DNA from: Bacillota bacterium
GTDB lineage: Bacteria > Bacillota_E > Sulfobacillia > Sulfobacillales > Sulfobacillaceae
Assembly (NCBI GenBank): GCA_021802375.1
Contig: JAKAAL010000061.1
Location: forward strand, 1-11,465
Direction: 5' to 3'
Length of the DNA stretch: 11,465 nt
Shown: positions 7,615 through 11,465 of the stretch, piece by piece
How the letters are laid out: each line of letters begins with the position of its first letter
How positions within the stretch are numbered: position 1 is the stretch's first letter
Program-made: the position numbers and the translations under genes
The notes under the pieces: generated by a model
Told to the model about the DNA's origin: nothing
The model's input: only the letters and a program-made list of their open reading frames with translations
Databases searched by the model: none

Positions 7615-8622
7615 CTAAGATGCGGGTGTCATATCCGTTAGAACTTTTAGCAGTTGATCAGCCGCGATTCCCCCAAGATACTGCGAAACAGATAGAGAAT
7701 TAAGTGCATCGGCTATTACCGTTTTGGAATAAGGCAAACCCGTCAATCGCTGAATCAATGGAGAGATATCCCGATCCCCCAGAAAGTCCCCGTAAAGGGT
7801 CAACGATTCAATATGGTCCTGGACTACGTACACCAGGGCTTCTATCGAACCTTGGTCAAATCGCTCTTGCCCACGATAGTTGAACGGGGGGGACTGGCCA
7901 AAATTCCAGCCCCATTGACCAAATCGGTGATCCACCAGTTCTTGAACGCGCATCTGTTGTTCTTCATTCAGCGACCATGGCTCCCGAATTCCTCCGTTAT
8001 GCTGCCCAATATATTGTAACAAGGTCGACCGAAACTCCTCTAACTCAACGCCATGCGGCAAATATGGTTGTACGTTGGTGACCCGACTGCGCACCGATTT
8101 AATGCCCTTCCCTGCAATTTTATCTGGATTTACATTTAACACGTCTTCGACGTCATCCAAGTTCTCATTAAAGAGAATCGTACCGTGGTGCAAAAGACGC
8201 GTAGGGGTGCGATATTGAGCATTGCCCGAGAATTTTTTACCGTCTAATGTGACGTCGTTACGGCCAGTGAGTTCCGCTACCACACCATAATGGGCTAAGG
8301 TCTCCACCACGGGTCGTGTAAATCTTTGAAAATCGTTAAAAGGCTGATCTTCGGTGGATACCACCATGCTAAAATTAAGATTACCCATGTCATGGTACAC
8401 GGCCCCGCCCCCAGACATCCGACGGACGATAGCGATGTCGTGCGCGTCGGCATAGTCGATATGCACCTCTTGATGGGTATTTTGGTATCGGCCGATGATC
8501 ACCGCGGGGCGATTTTGCCACAACATCACGTAATCCTCATCCGCTGGCGCTTCACGCACCAGCCACGAATCCAGAGCCACATTAAAATACGGGTTGGTTC
8601 CAGGATTCATCACGACACGCAT
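7615..8622 (-). CDS. lplA: Lipoate-protein ligase (LplA/LplJ type)
   Basis: It activates lipoate to lipoyl-AMP and transfers it to lysines of 2-oxoacid dehydrogenase E2 subunits and GcvH, acting in the cytoplasm. The 335 residues match LplJ-type ligases in length. Key motifs are RRMSGGGAVYHDMGNLNFS from residue 67, GRNDVTLDGKKFSGNAQ at 120-136 with the lipoyl-AMP-binding lysine, and HHGTILFN at 145-152. The C-terminal accessory domain (about 250-335) is present, which supports a full ligase rather than an octanoyltransferase. I chose the ATG at 8622, with GGAGGGG a few bases upstream; the in-frame GTG at 8628 overlaps the ribosome binding site. A CRP/FNR-type dyad and a -10 hexamer lie upstream. 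Salvage of lipoate fits with the aconitase gene and a TCA-type metabolism. Confidence 0.9.
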   Translation of the reverse strand: MRVVMNPGTNPYFNVALDSWLVREAPADEDYVMLWQNRPAVIIGRYQNTHQEVHIDYADAHDIAIVRRMSGGGAVYHDMGNLNFSMVVSTEDQPFNDFQRFTRPVVETLAHYGVVAELTGRNDVTLDGKKFSGNAQYRTPTRLLHHGTILFNENLDDVEDVLNVNPDKIAGKGIKSVRSRVTNVQPYLPHGVELEEFRSTLLQYIGQHNGGIREPWSLNEEQQMRVQELVDHRFGQWGWNFGQSPPFNYRGQERFDQGSIEALVYVVQDHIESLTLYGDFLGDRDISPLIQRLTGLPYSKTVIADALNSLSVSQYLGGIAADQLLKVLTDMTPAS

Positions 8623-8704
8623 GGGCACTCCCCTCCGTTCTAGTTCAGCCGTTCTGATCGGCCCCGTCCTGCTATCACCCGATATAGACGCTGTAGCGGC
8701 ATCT

Positions 8705-8716
8705 CTGCTTAAGCAG
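8705..8716. repeat. Perfect 12-bp palindrome in the lplA leader
   Basis: CTGCTTAAGCAG is perfectly self-complementary. It lies just downstream of the predicted lplA -10 hexamer, at or near the expected transcription start. It could be a repressor operator or simply a chance dyad. Confidence 0.3.
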
Positions 8717-8724
8717 CCAATTTT

Positions 8725-8767
8725 AGTGTAGCGGTTCCTGGTCTGAAGTTTGTGATAGACGTCACGG
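8725..8767 (-). promoter_or_regulatory. CRP/FNR-type operator and -10 element of lplA
   Basis: The dyad at 8750-8767 reads TTGTGA-N6-TCACGG on the plus strand (10 of 12 matches to TTGTGA-N6-TCACAA). On the minus strand its perfect half, TCACAA, faces lplA. Exactly 19 bases on is TACACT (8725-8730), four of six matches to TATAAT. This puts the dyad near -41, the class II activator position. The predicted start near 8718 leaves a leader of about 95 bases. Confidence 0.5.
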
Positions 8768-8913
8768 GTCGACTCACATTATAGGATCCACGTCCACGAC
8801 ACGGAGTGCGATGCGTAGTCATCCTTCAAGTGGGTAGGTGCCGCGCTAGTCCATTTGGGTTCATCCCGAAAACGCCCAGGTTGGCCCCTTGTTACTAGGG
8901 CCCTTTAGTTTAT

Positions 8914-9600
8914 TCATTCGTTAACCTTATAGTACCAGGCTCGGTAGCCTGGCTCGTTGGTGCTCTGACGTCGTTTATTCAAAGACTCGACGGTATTCGG
9001 CGCCGGGCTAAGCGTAGCTTCACCTCGCCGCCAATTCGCCGGAATCGCACAACCACCACTGACCGTGTTTTCTACAAATGCATCGATAACGCGCAATAAT
9101 TCATCGATATTGCGGCCAATCGCGGCAGGATAGGTTAAGGTGGCTCGAATGGTGGACTCGGGATCAATAAAAAACACACTCCGCACCGGGACCGTGTTGG
9201 AGTCCTTTGCAATCATCCCAAATAACTTTGCCACCTTGAGATCCTGGTCTGCGATGACCGGGAACGGAATTTCCACCCCAAAATCTGCGTAGATCCTATC
9301 GAACCAAGCGAGGTGCGAGTATATAGAGTCCACGGATAAGCCTAAAAGCTTGACATCACGTTGCGAAAATTCGTCGTATCGCCTTGCCAAGGCGATAAAT
9401 TCTGACGTTCAAACCGGTGTAAAGTCTGCGGGATGGGAAAATAGCATCACCCAGTGTCCGGCGAAATCCGCTAAGCGTACCATCCCATGTGTTGTGGTTG
9501 CTTCAAACCCAGGAGCCTTGTCCCCGAGTCGTAGGCATGAAGTTCCGTCCTCTAACACCGTACATGCACCTCCAAATAGTTGTTCGTAGAGTCTGCCCAT
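8914..9600 (-). CDS. Peroxiredoxin with in-frame UGA at the peroxidatic cysteine (probable selenoprotein)
   Basis: A Prx6/1-Cys-type peroxiredoxin that reduces hydrogen peroxide and organic or peroxynitrite-type oxidants. Reading through one TGA at 9409-9411 gives 228 residues. Before it lie CLRLGDKAPGFEATTTHG and LFSHPADFTPV; after it come TSEFIALARRYDEF, GLSVDS and PVRSVFFIDP. The TGA falls exactly on the peroxidatic position of PxxxTxxC (P57, T61, position 64). The catalytic Arg is probably R140, and C184 (SGGCAIPANW) may resolve. No other interruption is seen, and a hairpin follows at SECIS distance, so selenocysteine is likely. A nonsense mutation is the alternative. The ATG at 9600 has its AAGGGAG immediately adjacent. 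GTG at 9558, with GGAGG ten bases upstream, is a good alternative start and fits the TATAAT at 9609-9614. The terminal stop is also TGA, with TAA two codons later. Confidence 0.82.
9378..9396 (-). promoter_or_regulatory. Putative bacterial SECIS hairpin in the peroxiredoxin gene
   Basis: On the minus strand ATCGCCTTGGCAAGGCGAT forms a perfect 8-bp stem with a 3-nt loop, GGC. It starts 12 bases after the UGA, and the first loop G is about 21 bases downstream of it. Known bacterial SECIS elements are short stem-loops directly after the UGA, with a G among the first loop bases at a similar distance. The stem encodes IALARR, which relatives conserve as protein, so part of the pairing could be a by-product of coding. 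Confidence 0.65.
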
Positions 9601-9608
9601 CTCCCTTA

Positions 9609-9651
9609 ATTATAGAGAGCGGTTCTTCATCAATTGTGATCAAAATTACGA
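9609..9651 (-). promoter_or_regulatory. Promoter of the peroxiredoxin gene with degenerate CRP/FNR-type operator
   Basis: A perfect TATAAT lies at 9609-9614 on the minus strand. A dyad TTGTGA-N6-TTACGA (plus strand, 9634-9651) matches TTGTGA-N6-TCACAA at 10 of 12 positions. On the minus strand its TCACAA half faces the gene, exactly 19 bases before TATAAT, the same geometry as at lplA. No clear -35 is seen, as expected for an activator-dependent promoter. Transcription would start near 9602. Confidence 0.5.
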
Positions 9652-10230
9652 TCCGAATAACAGTTATGGCCTCAGCCCCCGCATCCTACGGGCTTCCTCC
9701 ACCTGAAAAGGCTACGCGAGAGTACTTCTTCGGAAGGGACTGCTCGTTGACCGCATTGCCAGCCGGTTTGGCATTTAACGATGGGGTCGGCGATGGCCAA
9801 CATCCTCACACCAATTCTTTTTTACGATCGGACATCGTCACACCAACACAACTGTCTGAGTCAGAGGCAAGGCCCTCTTAAGACCCTAAATCGGGCAGGA
9901 CGCGGAGGTGAGCGCCTTTTCCGTGCACAGCATAAATGAGTTCCGGTGCCAGTCAAAAACAATAACCATAATCCCACCATTTCTCCCTTGCAGGCGACTC
10001 ATGATGTTTTCTTGTGAACCTCGCTCCTCACCACCAGAGCTTTCGAGCATTATCTTGTCGTGCGTAAAACCCACGAAGAGCCAGAGAACCCAGGGCTAAA
10101 GGAGCGTCCCACGGTCTCTATCAATGGAATAGAACCGTGCCCACGCCGTTTTCGGGCGCAAGCGGCCATCCGTACCGACGGCGGGAGATGCCCCAAGCTA
10201 CTAACTGCAAGTCGCCGTGGTTGATAGACC
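9652..10230. other. Intergenic region, no supported gene
   Basis: Several short frames on both strands cover parts of this stretch, but none has a recognisable product or good ribosome binding site. It contains an 11-bp hairpin at 10110-10139. With the peroxiredoxin promoter to the left and the end of the flavoprotein gene to the right, it may hold a decayed gene or a small RNA, which cannot be told by eye. Confidence 0.45.
10110..10139 (-). terminator. Stem-loop downstream of the AIF-like flavoprotein gene
   Basis: On the minus strand CACGGTTCTAT pairs with ATAGAGACCGTG over 11 base pairs with one bulged G and a 7-nt loop. It lies about 90 bases after the flavoprotein stop codon. There is only a short T run some ten bases beyond it, so it is a weak candidate for an intrinsic terminator; an RNA 3'-end structure or operator is also possible. 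Confidence 0.35.
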
Positions 10231-11406
10231 TTAATTGCGAATCTGGCCTTTAAGTTCTTCCGCCTCCCAAGTGCGTGATTCCGATAACAAGGTCCGTGCT
10301 GCTGGTATGCCATCCCACACATTCCAGTTCAGCACCCCCACGAGCTGGTCATTATCCAAATAGTAGACAACCCCCTCTTGGCCCGGTCGCACCCAGTCTT
10401 CTATGATGGTGTGCCTCGTGTCTAACTCGCCAATGGCCTCATACCCCCATTCGAACAGGTCCGAATAAAAAAATGGCCTATGGCGGTAAGGGATGCGAGC
10501 CCCCGTCATATTGCTACCGACCAGACGCCCGTGAGCCAACGCCTGATCTTCATGCATTGAAATTCGTGTAGCTCCTGCGATACGCGCAACATCACCGGCC
10601 GCAAAGATGTCCGTGTCCAGGGTTTGGCCGTAAGCGTCAACCAAGATGCCCCCCTCGGGCGCCGTCAGCCCAGGCCCCCCTCCTAACTCATCATTGGGCA
10701 CAAATCCAATACCCACGACGGCCAAGTCGGCAGTGATGATGCGACCATTTATCTGCACCGCAATAGGGCCACCGGTTCCTTCAATCTGGGTAATCGTAGA
10801 ATCCGGCACAATCTCCACTCCATGCTCCTCGTAGGCCGTCTTCAATTGATGGCTAAGAATGGGCGGAAAACGGTTGGCAAATGGGTCGTGCTCAACCATC
10901 GTCCAAATCACGCGATGGCCTGCAGTCGAAAGTGCTGCGGCCATTTCCGATCCCACAAAGCCGCCTCCAACGACTAAAACTTTGCAGTTCTTATTCGCTA
11001 GGGCTCTGGCCAGGCGAATATGTTCGGCTAGGGAAACGGGATAAAAGACAGATGCTCCGTTTCCTACAAACATTCGAGGGCGTCCACCTGTCGCCAGCAA
11101 GAGACGGCCATAGGTAAATGAGCTCCCACCCTCGGTGATTACCTGGTGGTTTGTCGGATCCACCCGGATCACCGGATTTCCTAGATGCCACACAATCTCG
11201 CCATCAGCGGGAGCCAGATCCAACCAAATTTCTTCCATACGCGTACCCCGCCACAACCCTTTGGTTAACGCGGGTCGTTTATACGGAGGAAACGTTTCGG
11301 CCCCCACTACCCCGATCAAGCCATCGGGATCATACGCACGAATACCATTGATGGCCGCACGGGCAGCCATGCCTGCACCCACAATGAGATACGGATACTG
11401 CGCCAC
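10231..11406 (-). CDS. FAD-dependent NAD(P)H oxidoreductase, AIF/ferredoxin-reductase type
   Basis: A 391-residue flavoprotein of the AIF and ferredoxin/rubredoxin reductase group, which moves electrons from NAD(P)H through FAD to an iron-sulfur or other acceptor. Visible motifs are the FAD site GAGMAA at 10-15, YKRPALTKGLWRG at 42-54, LLLATGGRPR at 102-111, the NAD(P)H site VVGGGFVGSEMAAAL at 145-159, and FAAGD at 268-272 contacting FAD. The C-terminal dimerisation-type domain contains PFFYSDLFEWGYEAIGELD (311-329) and VYYLDNDQLVGVLNWN, strikingly like the AIF C-terminus. The start GTG at 11406 has GAGGAGG eight bases upstream. The stop of a preceding gene lies 16 bases before the start, so the two are probably cotranscribed. 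No ferredoxin or rubredoxin gene is visible here, so the partner is unknown. Confidence 0.82.
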   Translation of the reverse strand: MAQYPYLIVGAGMAARAAINGIRAYDPDGLIGVVGAETFPPYKRPALTKGLWRGTRMEEIWLDLAPADGEIVWHLGNPVIRVDPTNHQVITEGGSSFTYGRLLLATGGRPRMFVGNGASVFYPVSLAEHIRLARALANKNCKVLVVGGGFVGSEMAAALSTAGHRVIWTMVEHDPFANRFPPILSHQLKTAYEEHGVEIVPDSTITQIEGTGGPIAVQINGRIITADLAVVGIGFVPNDELGGGPGLTAPEGGILVDAYGQTLDTDIFAAGDVARIAGATRISMHEDQALAHGRLVGSNMTGARIPYRHRPFFYSDLFEWGYEAIGELDTRHTIIEDWVRPGQEGVVYYLDNDQLVGVLNWNVWDGIPAARTLLSESRTWEAEELKGQIRN

Positions 11407-11422
11407 TAGATCTTCCTCCTCG

Positions 11423-11465
11423 TCAGTCCATCACGCCAATCACAGCATGAATCTGCGCAATAATG
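11423..11465 (-). CDS. C-terminal end of an upstream gene (partial)
   Basis: The minus-strand frame entering the window reads IIAQIHAVIGVMD and ends at TGA (11423-11425), 16 bases before the GTG of the AIF-like gene with its ribosome binding site between. This looks like the tail of a cotranscribed gene. Only 13 residues are visible, so no family can be named. Confidence 0.4.
   Translation of the reverse strand, partial: IIAQIHAVIGVMD

Noticed and set aside
8880..8913. GGCCCT/GGGGCC hairpin as terminator of the peroxiredoxin gene
   Set aside because: Six pairs with a wobble and no T tract after it on the minus strand; too weak to call.
9489..9881. 130-codon plus-strand frame opposite the peroxiredoxin 5' end
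   Set aside because: Its first part is the antisense of the peroxiredoxin gene and the rest has no recognisable motif, start signal or ribosome binding site.
1..11465. CRISPR array, rRNA or tRNA genes, complete insertion sequences
   Set aside because: No regularly spaced direct repeats, no RNA gene signatures and no transposase frame were seen on either strand.

Overview
The window is bacterial, with mid-range base composition and strong GGAGG-type ribosome binding sites. The proteins look like those of an acidophilic, Sulfobacillus-like Firmicute. That assignment rests on general protein style only; there is no rRNA or other marker.

Layout. From left to right on the minus strand: a small acidic unknown protein (25-279), an aconitase gene broken near its 3' end (332-2873), and an NDH-2-like flavoprotein (3000-4127). 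A roughly 400-bp divergent intergenic region follows. On the plus strand are a hemerythrin-like protein (4528-4974) and a radical SAM/SPASM protein (5312-6388). After a 467-bp gap with no supported gene, the rest is on the minus strand: a transglutaminase-like protein (6856-7509), a lipoate-protein ligase (7615-8622), a peroxiredoxin with an in-frame UGA (8914-9600), a roughly 630-bp gap, an AIF/ferredoxin-reductase-type flavoprotein (10231-11406), and the last codons of an upstream gene (11423-11465).

Two observations stand out. First, the peroxiredoxin frame is interrupted once, by UGA exactly at the peroxidatic cysteine of the PxxxTxxC motif. Twelve nucleotides later there is a perfect 8-bp hairpin with a GGC loop, the usual place and shape of a bacterial SECIS. 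The gene therefore probably encodes a selenocysteine peroxiredoxin. Second, palindromes of the form GTGA-N6-TCAC (CRP/FNR type) lie before the hemerythrin, lipoate ligase and NDH-2 genes, and a weaker copy lies before the peroxiredoxin. In the two best cases a -10 hexamer follows at an identical 19-nt spacing. This suggests one redox- or gas-responsive regulon.

The genes share a theme of redox metabolism and central carbon oxidation: two flavin reductases, a di-iron hemerythrin domain, peroxide removal, lipoylation of 2-oxoacid dehydrogenases, and aconitase. The aconitase as read has lost about 45-50 residues, including the GSSRDWA-type active-site loop, and has a second frameshift near its end. 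It is either a pseudogene or an assembly defect.
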